Shown: positions 48,344 through 60,410 of the stretch, in pieces
How positions within the stretch are numbered: position 1 is the stretch's first letter
Layout: the number at the start of each line of letters is the position of its first letter
Source of the DNA: Tetramitus jugosus
Taxonomy: Eukaryota; Heterolobosea; Eutetramitea; Acrasida; Vahlkampfiidae
Direction of reading: 5' to 3'
NCBI GenBank assembly: GCA_937625935.1
Contig: OW569384.1
Location: forward strand, 62,001 to 126,000
Length of the DNA: 64,000 nt
The notes under the pieces: model-generated
What the model was told of the DNA's origin: nothing
What the model saw: the letters and a program-made list of their open reading frames with translations, nothing else
Databases searched by the model: none
Translations under genes and position numbers: made by a program

Positions 48344-51300
48344 TTATTGTTGTGGAGGTGGTTGTGTGTTGCTTGTTGGTGTTGTGGAGGTGGGTTGTGG
48401 AGATGGTCCCTGTGCTAGCAAACCAGTGAAAACACCACCGGTTGGAGGTGCTGAAACCGTGGGAGGTGCTGGTTGGACATGTTGCGGTAGGGTGGGAGTT
48501 GCATACCTTTGATGGATCTGCATGAGTAGTTGAGATTTTTGGTTGTCGTTGATTGCTTGTGCCATAACAGTACTCACCTCGGCTCTGGAGTTTGGGAATT
48601 TTTGAAGCAGAAATCTTGCCATTTTGTCTGATGAGATGGCTTGGCTTGATTGCTGGACTGGTGTTGGTTGTGCTGCGACAAGGTTGGAGAACACACCGGC
48701 AGGAAATTGGGGTTGGTTTGGAATATTGTTGGATGGAATTGGTCTTGTCATGGGCATATTACCCATGTTGATGCCACCTGGAAACAGAGGGTTAGAAGAC
48801 ATGAAGCCCATTTGTAGACCAGAATTGTTGACCCTGCCAAACTGGTTAGCTGTCAGAGGTTGTTGCATCGGGAAGGTGCCAGGGATTAAATTAGAGTATG
48901 TTGTAAATGTTTGTGGATGGTTATGTGCGGGGAGTGGGTTCGTCATCATTGGTGGTTGGTTATTGTTGATTTGTAGTGGCACAGCTTGAGACGACGAAGG
49001 GTTGTTCGTAGGTGGCATAGGAGTAATGCTGTTCTTCTTGATGATGGTTGTTTTCCGTGCGCCGGTATTTGGCGCAGAAGGACCAGGAGGCGTATTATTG
49101 GCAGGAGTTTTTAGGGAGGAAGCAAGAGTTGGGCCAGACATTCCATTCGTTGTAAAGGTAGTGGCAGCATTAGCAGGTGTCTTTGGTAATCTGGTAGCAT
49201 TGACTTTCTGTGCATTTTGTGCAGAGGAGAGAATCTCGGCATAGAGCTGAGTGTAGTGCATTGGTGAGAAATATTCGGATACTCCTGAAGGCATCAGTGG
49301 ATTCTTCTGAGCCTTCTTCTTCTTCTTACTTATTTTCTCTGTGGTACTCTTCTTTTTAGTGGCTCCAGAACTGCTGGTTTTGCTCTTTACCCACAAATTC
49401 CAATACTTCGTAAAGTTTTGTTTTCGTGCATCGAATATTGACTGCGTCAAGCTCTTTTGAGTTGATGAGGACGATGAAGCTTCCTTCTTGGACACAATAG
49501 CATATCTTTGTTGCATTTGTTCAATGGCTCGAGCAGAAACAATTGGATACACCAAGGTAGCGTATGTATCCTTGATTACATTCCAATTAAGCTCTTCCAA
49601 TGATTCCTGTTTAACGAGATGAACAGATTGCAATAGAGCCTGATCCTCGAATGTCTTCCAAGGAGTGTCCTTGATTGCAGATGTACTGCTCTCTGTTGTT
49701 TCATTCTTTGCCGCAATTGCAGCGGTCTTACTGGAAGATTTTGTTTCCGTCTCACCAGCAGTTTTCTTCTTGTCCTTCTTTCGCTCCTTCTTGTCGATCT
49801 TCTTATCAGATTTGTCTGTTTTCTCTGAAGAAGCTTTTTCAGATTTGTCTGCTGCTGTTTTCTTCTCGCTCTTCTTCTCTTTTGTTGACTCCTCAAGTTT
49901 CTTTTTCGAGCTCTTCTTAGTCTCCTTTTCTTTCTCCTTGTCTTTCTTCGTCGAGACTTTACTTGGTGTTTCCTCTTTGCTCTTCTCCTTCTTGGTCTTC
50001 TTGTCTTTCTTTGTTTTCTTCTCACCAGATTTTTCTTCCTTCTTGCCTTGTTCCAATTCGTCTGTTGTTCCCTTTTTCTTCTTGTCCTTCTTTTTGTCTT
50101 CGAGCTTCATCTTCTTGGTTGCCGGAGTTACGGTGGCTGACGGTTCGGTTGTTGCAGATTCATCTACACCACTTTCACTCCTTCTCCGCTTCTTCTTTTT
50201 GTTTGTCTTCGTCAGATCCTTTTCGGTGCTCTTTTGCTTGGGAGCAACGACAGGAGCACTTGTTGCTGGTGTCGTACGACTTGTTGAACTATCCTGTATT
50301 GTTTCAGCCAATGCATCATTGGAGGCAACTACTACTTCAGGGACGAGCTCCACTTCCGGCAGTGGTGAAACTTTGTACGGTCCAAATGTATACAAATCTT
50401 CAGCCTCTCGTATCAATCGCTCTTCTTCTGGTGTTGGCTTTAGTAGCTCTTTGTACAGGTCATGACACTCTAACTCTGGCAAAAATACTTGGAAGGCCTT
50501 GAGGAAATCTTCTTGCTCAACATCAGGGAATACCTATATAGCATATATTTTGGATAGAAAAACATAAACAGTTCCGTGTCAATAAAAGCATGTCTTTATG
50601 TGATGAATAATAAATGAAGAAGAAGAAGAAGTGTAGAGCACCAACTCGCCCATTGACATCCTCATTCCTCTACTCTTTTTCTTTTTCTTGAAGATCTTCG
50701 CGGCGTGCGCTCAGATCTCGAAATGATAGGAGTAGAGTTCTGAGGAGCCGAAGGATAAGTTGGTGGTTTTGATTTTGGTGTACGTGCCTCGATGATATTC
50801 TCGTCGAATTCTTCCTGTGCAAAAGCTCGCCTATTACTCTCTTCTTCTACTCTCTGCTCGATATCATCCATGTCATTCTTCCAGCTTTCTTCGCTTAGTC
50901 TGTGTTGTTCTTCGAGGTTCGCCATTTCTTGCTCCAACACTCCTTGACTTCTCATCTCAAGATACCTTACACCGAACCTTTGTTTCAGAAAAGAAAGTGA
51001 TACATGTTAGTTAAAATGTTTCCAACAACTGTTCTTAGAATTCAAAGAAAACATAACATACTTTTCGATGTTGCGCAAGTTTTGTTCTAGATCTTGGTCA
51101 AATTCCTCCTCGAAATCCAACTTAAACATTTCATTTTCTTCTTTACGTGCATTTCGATAGGCTGTAATTCATCAAAAAGATATTAAATGTTAGTCTTGTT
51201 CAATTAATCAAGGACATCAATGACAATTCTATTGAAATTCATACCGATAACATCATCTTCATCCTCTGCGCTTGCTAATGCTCGCTCGACATCCTTCTGT

Positions 51301-54300
51301 GTCAACTCATTGCCAACTTCTTCGTTCACTTCGCTTTGTCGAGCTGGCTCAATACCCAATGTCTCGGAATCGAAAAAGTCGGTCACATCCATCTTCTTCA
51401 ACAAATCAGGGGTAAAGCCACCTTCATGAATCACCATATCGTTCATCTGTCGCTTTTGGTTCGCTTTTAATAAAATACGTTCCTCAATCGTAGATTCACT
51501 AATGAGTCTATAGATATTCACTTCTCTCGTCTGTCCAATTCTGTGGCATCTATCTTGAGCTTGAGCATCCATGGCAGGATTCCAATCTGAATCATAGAAT
51601 ACTACCGTATCTGCTCCTGTTAAGTTAATACCTAGTCCTCCTGAACGAGTCGAGAGAATAAAAGCGAATATCTTTGGATCGTTGTTAAATCTGTCCATCA
51701 AATACTGCCTCTGTTCGATCTTTGTTGATCCATCAAGGCGGAAGTAAGAATAACTGTGCATGCTTAAAAACGCTTCCAGAATGTTCAACATCGAACTCAT
51801 TTGCGTGAAAATGAGTACTCTATGATTACCTGATTGCAACTTGCGAAGTAACCGAGCAAGCACTTGCAATTTTCCACAATCATACTGCAACAATCTTTTA
51901 TCAGGGAAATACACCTGGGTTCGAGCTTGAATCCGGTTAAAAATGTCAAACTTTGGCCGTATGGCCTCTGCCGCAGCAAAATATTTGTACTCCCGTTCGG
52001 TTTTGACGATTGGATTCTCGCAATAATTTAGTAATTCTACAGGTTCGGCTCTCGTCTTCGGTATAATACATACAAAATTCTCGATCTCGAAGTCTAGTTC
52101 TTCGATTCTTTGTTCGGGCGTTTTGACAGCAGCGTGGAGAAGCGAGCAGTAAGTATCACTGTTTCTAATATTTGGATTAAAAAATAGTGATTGATCCTTG
52201 GTCGTAACATGAGCTGCCTCCAGAGTATTCCTATAGTAGATACTGTGTGGTTGACACCTGAAATCATTCAAATACTTGAGATGAGAGTACTTATGTTTTC
52301 TTTCGTTGGTTCGAATCTCTTCCAATCGCTTTTGATATTGAAGAAAGATAGCAGGTTTCTTTGATTGATCGACAGTAGTTAGAATATTTCCCAAGTCACT
52401 GATCCTGCTTTCAAATGAGCTCAAAGGCTCCTGTAACACACGAAGCGATTCAACCTCGAATGTACTGGGCAAGCACGTTGAGAGCTCCAATCCTAGCAGG
52501 GATGTATCTACACGAGCAGATCCCCGATTAGCATAATAACCGCGTGAGTCAGAAGTTAGAGGGTGGGAATAATGCATGTTCGTCACGAGAGATGGAACAC
52601 GTAACTTTAGGCGAGATGATTCGAATGGAGATATAATAGGTCTCGTTTCGAACAGGTCAGGATGATTGCAAACTTTTCGCAGCTGCATCATCACATTAAT
52701 AATCTTGAAGAAGTTTCCAGATATGAGGTTCGTACGAGTGTCAGATCGTGCCATGAAATCTTCATAAAGAAAACGTTGTCTCTTAGATAGATTACACTGA
52801 ACAACGTGTTCATGCTTCTTTGGCAATTGTTTCGCTACATCTGCCTTCAGACGTCGCAATATGAACGGCCGAAGAATCGAGTGCAGTCGAGCAATGATTC
52901 GCCTGTTTTGTTCGTTCATTTCCTGATTGCCCTCAACCATACTACTCACAGGATTTGCAAACCACTCTTTAAATTCTGAGTGAGATTGAAAGACTTGTGG
53001 CATCAAAAAGTGCATAAGCGACCAGAGTTCCATCACATTATTCTGCAAAGGAGTTCCAGTCAGCAGAATTCTGTGCGACGTGTTAAAATTCAACAGAGTT
53101 TGCCAACATTGACTCTTAAAATTTTTGATGTGATGAGCCTCGTCCAAGATCAAGTAGTGCCACTTCTTTCTTTTAAAAATATTCTTGTCCTGCACAACTA
53201 GATTATAGGATGTAATACAGACATGGAAGGTATCTGGCTTGTTCCAACCAATTCTCTTCTCTTTTCTTTGCTTTTGTGATCCATAATATGCCAAAATCTT
53301 AAATGAGGGACAAAATCGCTTAAATTCAATTTCCCAATTTAAGAGCACACTAGCAGGTGCAACAACTAAATGTGGACCCCATATGTGCTTCTCTGAGGCT
53401 AAATAAGCCAGTGTGGCAATGGTCATAAAAGTCTTACCGAGACCCATTTCATCGGCCAATATGCCATTGAGTCCTCGATCATGCATCGCTACTAACCAAT
53501 CTAATCCAATGTGTTGATACTCTCTTAACGTGAACTCTGGATTCAACAAGTCAGGAACTTTTGTTCTAACAGTGCTCGTTGATAGAGTGAAGCCAGTCGG
53601 TTGAAACTGTTGCGCAGATTGTGATGCCATCTGGATACGCCTCCGCTCCTCACTTTCATCATCGTGTGAATAATTCTGAATGATTTCTGTGAGTGGCACA
53701 TGTTGATCCTTTTGTAGCTCTGCAATCTCATCCGAATAATCGGCCATCTCTTCCTCTGCTTCCTCATCGGACGAGGAGATGCGATCGTCATCGTCTTCTT
53801 GTTCTTCATGATCAAAGTCCTCTTCATTCACAGCTTCTTCCACACCAGCATCACTTTTCTCTTGTGTGCTGCTCTTGAGTGCGTGATTCGTCTCTAATAT
53901 AAATTCCTCATCGTCCTCATCAACATCGTTCATAGTTGATCCTTCCACGTTGTCATCTTCGTCTCTCATGAGCAACATGTGAGAATGCGAGTCAACAGAG
54001 GGTTCATAGTGCTCCACATCAGACGCCTTTGGAATCACAATACTCGTCTCATCGCCATCAATCATCATTTGATCCAAGTTGCTCTTCTGTTCTTCTGTGA
54101 CATTATTGTAGTCAGAAAACTCGTGTTGTTCTTGTGGTTGTTGTTGATTGAACATTGGAGTCAATGGAGTGCTCGGCGTGACTAAATCCTGACTCAAAAA
54201 TTGTGAAAGTCGCTCTGATTTCTCCACCAACATATTTTGTTTCTTCTGTAGGTATTGTTGTCTCTTGATATCAATCTTTGTTTGATTTCGTATTGATACA

Positions 54301-55172
54301 ATCTTCTCCAACTTGGACCAAAAATCTTTCTTGACCAATTTTGCAATGTTGGATGCCAATTTTCGAATCTGTTGCTCTTCGTCCTTCTTCTTCTTTTGTT
54401 CTTTTGAAACAGTGGCCTTGTGATGCTTCACTGCACCGTTCGCACACTGTTTTGCCACTTTCATCTTGTGCCTCCGTTCATCTGCAAAGTCCTTTGCCAA
54501 CCATTCCATCTCCTTCAACAAATAGTCCCAATTCGTCTTGTTTCTCGCTGGTTCCTCACTCTTCTTCATAGGAACGATTGACCACTGACCTCGCTTCACC
54601 ATTTCACTCCTCTCACGCAACAAGTACTCCTCCTGCTTCAACAACTCATCTTCCAGATCCCTTGTTGTTTTTTGATGTATGGTTGGAAGTGAGTTGGAAT
54701 CAGATGTTAATAATAGATAGGGTTGATGATAGTTGATGAGCATGTGATTATCATTTATGTTGTTGGTTGTAGGTGCAGTTGAGATTGTCGTTGGGTTGTT
54801 ATTGTCATTATTATTGTTTGTATCATTGTCATGATCATCACTCACAACAAGAGGATCAGGTGAAAAATGAGGAGTTAAATAATCAATTTCGTTCGTTAGA
54901 AGAATCAGTGCTGATTTGACTTTTCTGTTGTTGTTAGAGAAAAAATTCATTTTGGTGTGAGTAAACATTTCGGTAAACAATGTTGAGGCAATTACAAAAG
55001 AGCAACAAAAAACAATAACTTACTCTAACAACTGATTTTTTTGTTTCCTTCGTTTTTTCGATATTCCTGTGAGACAATCTCCGAATGACGTTAATAGTGA
55101 TAGTGGATATGGTTTGTTGTTTGCATTTGTTGTTGATGTTTCGTGGGGCTGTCTCGATGTTGACTTGACCAT
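48344..55172 (-). CDS. SWR1/p400/PIE1-class SNF2 remodeller, five exons
   Basis: Proposed exons 55024-55172, 51245-54924, 51062-51161, 50674-50977 and 48344-50533. All four introns (99, 83, 84, 140 nt) are GT-AG and keep phase; about 2140 aa. Order: HSA domain (WDYLLKEMEWLAKDFADER), SNF2 lobe 1 (ILADEMGLGKT, LILDEAHHIKN), an insert of ~250 residues typical of the SWR1 group, lobe 2 (RVLIFTQMSSMLNILEAFL, DRCHRIGQ), then ALASAEDEDDVIAYRNARKE and IEKFGVRYLE (SRCAP/p400-like), a Lys-rich region, a SANT-like domain (WKTFEDQALLQSVHLV) and a Gln/Pro tail. It would exchange H2A.Z. The first exon is the least certain; Met at 54950 is an alternative start. Confidence 0.8.
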
Positions 55173-55609
55173 AAGTTGTGATTTTGATTTGTTTTGTATT
55201 TCTGTTCGTTTTTTTTTGATTGCGTTTTTTCTTTGATCGGGATTTGTTTTTGGGCGCCAAGTTGAATTTTCTCCGTTCAAATGGGAATTTTCTCCGTAAG
55301 AGGTGGCACAGCGCGAGAAGGGTAATGCCCTATCTGTAGTTGAAGTCGATTGAAGGAGGTCAAGTGGACCCTCCTCCAAAATTTATCCCGGTTGTGAATG
55401 CCATCCTTCGTTCGCTCGACAAATTGAAGGGTGCTATCCTTCAATGCCATCCTCGTTCACTCACACAGAGAACATTTCACATTTGCTCAAAAAAACCAAA
55501 AAACTTCACTCCACTTCGTAACCAAACACCCACACATCTCAAACAAACTCGTTAGAAACAATCACCCCAGTCTTATCATCATCTAATACAAACAACTACT
55601 ACTCTCATT
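55173..55609. promoter_or_regulatory. Divergent promoter, SWR1/p400 and PIWI
   Basis: 437 bp between the proposed SWR1 start and the PIWI ATG. GGCGCCAA lies at 55254-55261. A C/A-rich leader with many CAAACA units runs into the PIWI start. The near-repeat GAATTTTCTCCGT(T/A) occurs twice at about 55264-55300. Confidence 0.4.
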
Positions 55610-58471
55610 ATGAGCTCTAGAGGAGGAAACAATAACAACAACAACAATAGCAATCACAACCATGGTCGTGGTGGTGGTGGTGGCAGTGGAAGAGGAACTG
55701 GTCATCGAAGTGGTGGTAGTGGTGGTGGTGGCGGTGGACCTTCCCATCATCACCCCAGCAGATCCACTCCCTCAACTTCTTCATCATCTTCATCAACTGC
55801 ATCAACTGCATCATCAGCAGCCTCATCATCAACATCATCAACAGCTTCATCATCATCACAGACCTCAAATCCATCATCTCAACAAAGAGGAGGAGGAGCA
55901 CCTTCCTCATACAGAGGTGGAGGAGGTGGCGGTCACCACACCTCCAGAACTTCTGGCGGAGAAACTCAAAATCATCACCGCGGCGGAGGAAGAGGCGGCG
56001 GAAGAGGACGCGGCGGAACTCGAGGCGGCGGCACTAGCAGCAGTAGTGGCGGCGGCGCAGGTGGACCTTACCAACAACGACAACCAACGATTGATGGCCT
56101 AAAGGACGTAAAGATTGAAACGGTGGATGTGGAAACGTTAGCTAAACCAACAAACAATGCACTGGCTGTGGATAGTCTCATTGTCAAGGGTAAGCCTGGA
56201 TCAGATGGCACATCCGTATCAATCGTCACCAATTACTTTCCATTGGAGCTTCCATCCAGCACGTATTATCAATACGACGTGACGATTACGCCAGAGTGCG
56301 AGAATAGAAGGTTGTGTGCCTATTTGATTGGGCAACACGAACAAATGTTTGAGAAAGACACTTATGTGTATGACGGTGTGGCTGTGCTGTACACGCAGAG
56401 TCCATTGCTAAAGGACACGAGCAAGGATATCGAGCTTGTTTCGCGCGTCAAGGAAAATGACACACTGTATCAAGTGAGAATGAAATTTACGTGCACAGTG
56501 TCGTCCACTACGATTAATCAATCTGCGATTCAATTGTTCAACATCATGTACAAGAGAGCACTGAGACATTTGAGTTTGCAACAAATTGGTCGTAATCATT
56601 ACAATATGGAGCCAAAGTATGTTGTCGAGGTTCCACAGCACAGAGTGAAGATTTTGCCTGGATTGTTGTCTACGATTTACACGAGCAGCAGAGGTCTCCT
56701 GTTCAATGCCGATGTGATTTATAAGACATTGAGAACCGATACCGTGTTGGACATGATTTATGAATTGAGGGATAAGCACAGAGATTTTAAACCTGTTGTT
56801 CGAGCAAATCTTCGCAACACTATTGTTCTGTGTCGCTACAACAATAGAACTGTGCATATCGATGACGTTGATTTTACTAAGACTCCAAAGGACTCGTTTG
56901 AAAAGAGTGGAAAGAAAATTACGTATGAAAAATACTTTATGGATACGTATAATCGTCCGATTAAGGATCTCAATCAACCATTGCTCATTCACAAGTCCAA
57001 GCACAAGAGCACAGTTGAATATTTTATCCCAGAATTGTGTTCCATGACTGGATTAACTGATAGTATGAGAAGCGATTCCACAGTGATGAGAGACCTCAAG
57101 GAGAGCACAGGACTTTCACCAGATGATCGTGCGAAGCAAACAATCAGTTTTGTTAGAGAGAGTGCTCAGAATGAAAACTTTGCTGCTGTGCTCCAAAAGT
57201 GGGGCTACAAGATCAGCCCAAAACTCTTGCTGCTCAAGGGTAGAGTGTTGCCTTCAGAGAAAATCATGTTTAAAAACTCGACGGTCAATGTCAAATCAAA
57301 TGCCTCCTGGGATATTAGATCAAATCCAATCTTTAAGGGAGTTAACATTACCAACTGGTTTGTCATTGCACCACCAAAGTCAAGAACAGAAGTTGAAGGC
57401 TTTGTTGACATGTTGATTCGAGTTGGAGAACCACTGGACATCAAGTTCAGCAAGCCCACCGTATTGGAATCGCGGGATTCTTCAATTGATTATCAACACA
57501 TACTGAGAGCGAACATCAAGAATGGTGAGACTCAACTTGTGATGATTGTTTTGCCATCTGACAAGAAGGAATTGTATGATACAGTGAAGCAAATATGTAT
57601 CAATCAATGTCCTGTACCATCTCAGTGTGTTGTTAAGAGAACCATTACAAATCCAAAGGGTGTACAAAGCAAAGCCACAAAGATTGCCGTCCAAATTGCT
57701 GCTAAGCTCGGTGGAGCTCCATGGAAAGTTCAAATGAGCTTACCTAGCCCAACCATGTTTGTGGGCATGGATGTGTATCACAGTGGTGAAATTGTGAACA
57801 GAAAGAAGCAATCGGTCGTAGGATTTGCTGCCTCAATGAACAGTACAGTCACTGCGTACTACAGCAGAGTAATGATTCAGGATCCAGGAAAGGAAATTGT
57901 AGAGGAATTGAAGCCCTGTATGGTTGCTGCTCTGAAGAAATTCCAGGAGACAAATTCCCGTTTTCCATCACAAATCATCTTTTACAGAGATGGTGTCGGT
58001 GAAGGCCAAGTAGAGTCTGTTGTCAAGCATGAAATCAATGCTTGTTTGGCTGCTATTCGAGAGCTTGAGATTGAGGATTGCAAACTGTCCTTTGTTGTCG
58101 TACTCAAAAGAATCAACACTCGATTGTTCTTGAAGGATGGAGAAAAGTTGATCAACCCTGTTCCAGGAACAGTAGTAGACACAGATATAACTGGTCCGGA
58201 CGCACTAGAATTCTTCCTCGTTTCTCAATCAGTCACACAAGGTACAGCTACGCCGACAAGATATCAGTGCATTCGAAACGGAGGTTCCTTCTCAGCCAAC
58301 TTCCTCCAATCAATCACGTACAAACTATGTCACATGTACTTCAATTGGTTTGGAACTGTCAGAGTTCCTGCTCCATGCTTATTTGCCCACAAGATTGCAT
58401 TCTTAGTCGGTCAATCGACTCAAGTAGAGGATCCTCTCAGAAGATTGAATGACAAACTGTTCTACTTGTAA
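55610..58471 (+). CDS. PIWI-clade Argonaute with RGG-rich N-terminus
   Basis: 953 aa, no intron. Residues 1-160 are Gly/Arg/Ser-rich with several RGG and RG units, sites suited to arginine methylation and Tudor binding. The N and linker domains follow, then PAZ (about 360-480, with NTIVLCRYNNRTVHIDDVDF), MID, and PIWI. Catalytic residues appear complete: Asp721 (VGMDVYH), Glu near 763, Asp794 (FYRDGVGEGQ), His927 (LFAHKIAF). RDGVxEGQ, KRINTRLF and the end DKLFYL are PIWI-clade traits. It should bind small RNAs and may slice targets, silencing transposons. The GC-rich repeats in the N-terminal coding part may vary in length. Confidence 0.92.
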   Translation: MSSRGGNNNNNNNSNHNHGRGGGGGSGRGTGHRSGGSGGGGGGPSHHHPSRSTPSTSSSSSSTASTASSAASSSTSSTASSSSQTSNPSSQQRGGGAPSSYRGGGGGGHHTSRTSGGETQNHHRGGGRGGGRGRGGTRGGGTSSSSGGGAGGPYQQRQPTIDGLKDVKIETVDVETLAKPTNNALAVDSLIVKGKPGSDGTSVSIVTNYFPLELPSSTYYQYDVTITPECENRRLCAYLIGQHEQMFEKDTYVYDGVAVLYTQSPLLKDTSKDIELVSRVKENDTLYQVRMKFTCTVSSTTINQSAIQLFNIMYKRALRHLSLQQIGRNHYNMEPKYVVEVPQHRVKILPGLLSTIYTSSRGLLFNADVIYKTLRTDTVLDMIYELRDKHRDFKPVVRANLRNTIVLCRYNNRTVHIDDVDFTKTPKDSFEKSGKKITYEKYFMDTYNRPIKDLNQPLLIHKSKHKSTVEYFIPELCSMTGLTDSMRSDSTVMRDLKESTGLSPDDRAKQTISFVRESAQNENFAAVLQKWGYKISPKLLLLKGRVLPSEKIMFKNSTVNVKSNASWDIRSNPIFKGVNITNWFVIAPPKSRTEVEGFVDMLIRVGEPLDIKFSKPTVLESRDSSIDYQHILRANIKNGETQLVMIVLPSDKKELYDTVKQICINQCPVPSQCVVKRTITNPKGVQSKATKIAVQIAAKLGGAPWKVQMSLPSPTMFVGMDVYHSGEIVNRKKQSVVGFAASMNSTVTAYYSRVMIQDPGKEIVEELKPCMVAALKKFQETNSRFPSQIIFYRDGVGEGQVESVVKHEINACLAAIRELEIEDCKLSFVVVLKRINTRLFLKDGEKLINPVPGTVVDTDITGPDALEFFLVSQSVTQGTATPTRYQCIRNGGSFSANFLQSITYKLCHMYFNWFGTVRVPAPCLFAHKIAFLVGQSTQVEDPLRRLNDKLFYL

Positions 58472-58534
58472 ATATAATCAAAAAAAGTTAATAATGTTTA
58501 TATGAGCTTCCTATTCACTCCTCCACTGCGTGAA

Positions 58535-60243
58535 TTACTGTTTGTTCTTGAACGGATGATCAAAAGGACATGAAGTTGTTCCTTTTACAGAATCAACCTT
58601 CAGAGGTCGCCACCGCTCTGCGGACATGTCTTTCGAATTGCAGTGAACGTACTGCAACCAGAACGACCGATCCAAACTCTTTAGGATTACCCAGTCTCCC
58701 GGATGAGAGAAAAAGTACTTTTTGTTGCTCGTCAGAATCTTCTTGACAAATTCATCCAATTCTTGATGCGATGAAAATGACACTTGATTCTCACTCATGT
58801 TCAACAGTTTCTGCAAATCGGGTGTCAATCCAAACACGACTGAACTATAACCATTGATCTTCACTTGATTCAAGAACGAAAGCAACGAGTCACCAGCGTT
58901 CAACTCTAATCCTAATTTGGCAACCACTGCCTCCACAAAGTGCACACAGTTTCGCTGATGTGAATCATAATAGTGACTGGAATTCCATTGACACAAAACT
59001 TCTGCCAGTGCATCCAACTGTCTCAACTCACCAATCTTAACCGATGATTCCTTCATGATGGTCAATGCATGACTATACAATCGTTTAGGAACAATGAGAC
59101 TCGTTTCGTCCCATCGCAACAAGCATGGACCAACAAGCAATCCAACCCTAAATGCTCCACTCATACTACTTGTATTGTGACTATGGTCATCATGACTACT
59201 ATTATTGCTCTCATGCTGCTGCTGATGATAATCATTCATCAACACGGGCAGCACACAATCAATCACATTGACACTACCAACATCACTCACACTACCATCA
59301 TGATTCTGCTGATCAAAAATCACCAAATGAACATCATAACAACCACTGCCTCTCGAGCTATAATCATCCGAAGAAGCAGAAGAGCCATGATGATACTGAA
59401 CTTGATTCTTCTTCTTGTCATTTTCCATCATTGACATCTCATTCAACATTTCACTCAACTTTTGCGTCAAAGAATACACAACAGAAGGTTCCATTTTGGT
59501 CGTTACATTCGAATCACCTTCAATGACACCACTCTTGCTGTGCACGGGACCAATGGGCACCAACTCCTCTAGAGCTTCCTTTAAATAAACATCCCTGATC
59601 ATTTCAATCAACTTTCGACTCGATCTCCAATCATTCATGGACAAGTAAGAACGAAGCATGTGTTGTTCAATGGACAGATATCTAGAAAATATAGCGACAA
59701 AGTCATCGTCACTAGCACTACTCATGCTGCTGTCAGTATGTGCAGTCATAGTCTTCTTGTTACACTTGGACAGCCTTTTCAATTTTTGTAGTGTGCTCTT
59801 GATGCGAACATTTTCTTGTTCGCTGAGGGGACAGTGCAGCGCACCGAGGTAGAGGTCATTGATTGATCGCAACAAGGTTTCTCTGTCTTTGGAATCGTTC
59901 AATCCCCATTCGATCAACTCTTGATCATTCAACAGAATCAACACCAATCCATTCGTTTTCTGTTTGCTCAGAATTTCTATTTGTCCGACGTAAAGGAGAC
60001 AGATGACAGGAGATGTCAGATTAACATACCTCACACCAAAAAACAATCACTTTACAAATGTATTCACACACACGCACACATACTTGCACAATTAAATAAT
60101 TGATTATCTCTGAGCCATTCATTCACTGTTTCACATGTCCATTGCCATACAGGTGTCATGTCAAACGTTTGACCCATCTCTGATGACGATGACAGAAGAG
60201 CGTTATCTTCAATGTGACTGACTGATGTGGCGAAATTGCCCAT
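58535..60243 (-). CDS. SAM-domain protein with NC motif of permuted papain/LRAT-like folds
   Basis: Exon 1 60084-60243 and exon 2 58535-59976, with a 107 nt intron (GTATGTG...AAATAG) in matching phase, give 533 aa. Splicing builds a SAM domain (about 32-102): WQWTCETVNEWLRDNQLF, LVLILLNDQELIEWGL, TLLRSINDL. After a helical region and a low-complexity insert (Asp/Ser/His), CYDVHLVIFDQ (His270) precedes HQRNCVHFVEAVVAKLGL (Cys397). His followed later by an N-C-x-H-F motif and a helix is the pattern of PPPDE/LRAT-type permuted papain folds, so a thiol hydrolase or acyltransferase is possible. Sequence support for the catalytic part is modest. Confidence 0.6.
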
Positions 60244-60410
60244 TTTTTTAAAAGTGAGATATCAGCTGATGTTGTTTGTTGTTCTGCAAGAAGAAAACTT
60301 GGTTGTTTTTTGTTGGAATTTTTTGACTTTTTTTTGGTTCCCGATGATTGTCGGGATAATTACAAGGTTTTTTTACAGTTTATGGTTATAGTACGATGTC
60401 ATGACTTCTC

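Noticed and set aside
49665-50465. 266-codon plus frame rich in Ser/Phe
   Set aside because: Antisense of the Lys-rich (AAG/AAA) region of the remodeller gene, which reads as Phe/Ser/Leu on the other strand.
54934-55260. 108-codon minus frame (MAPKNKSRSKKKRNQ) as the SWR1 first exon
   Set aside because: Its phase at the GTAAGT donor does not match the next exon; the alternative frame with ATG 55172 does.
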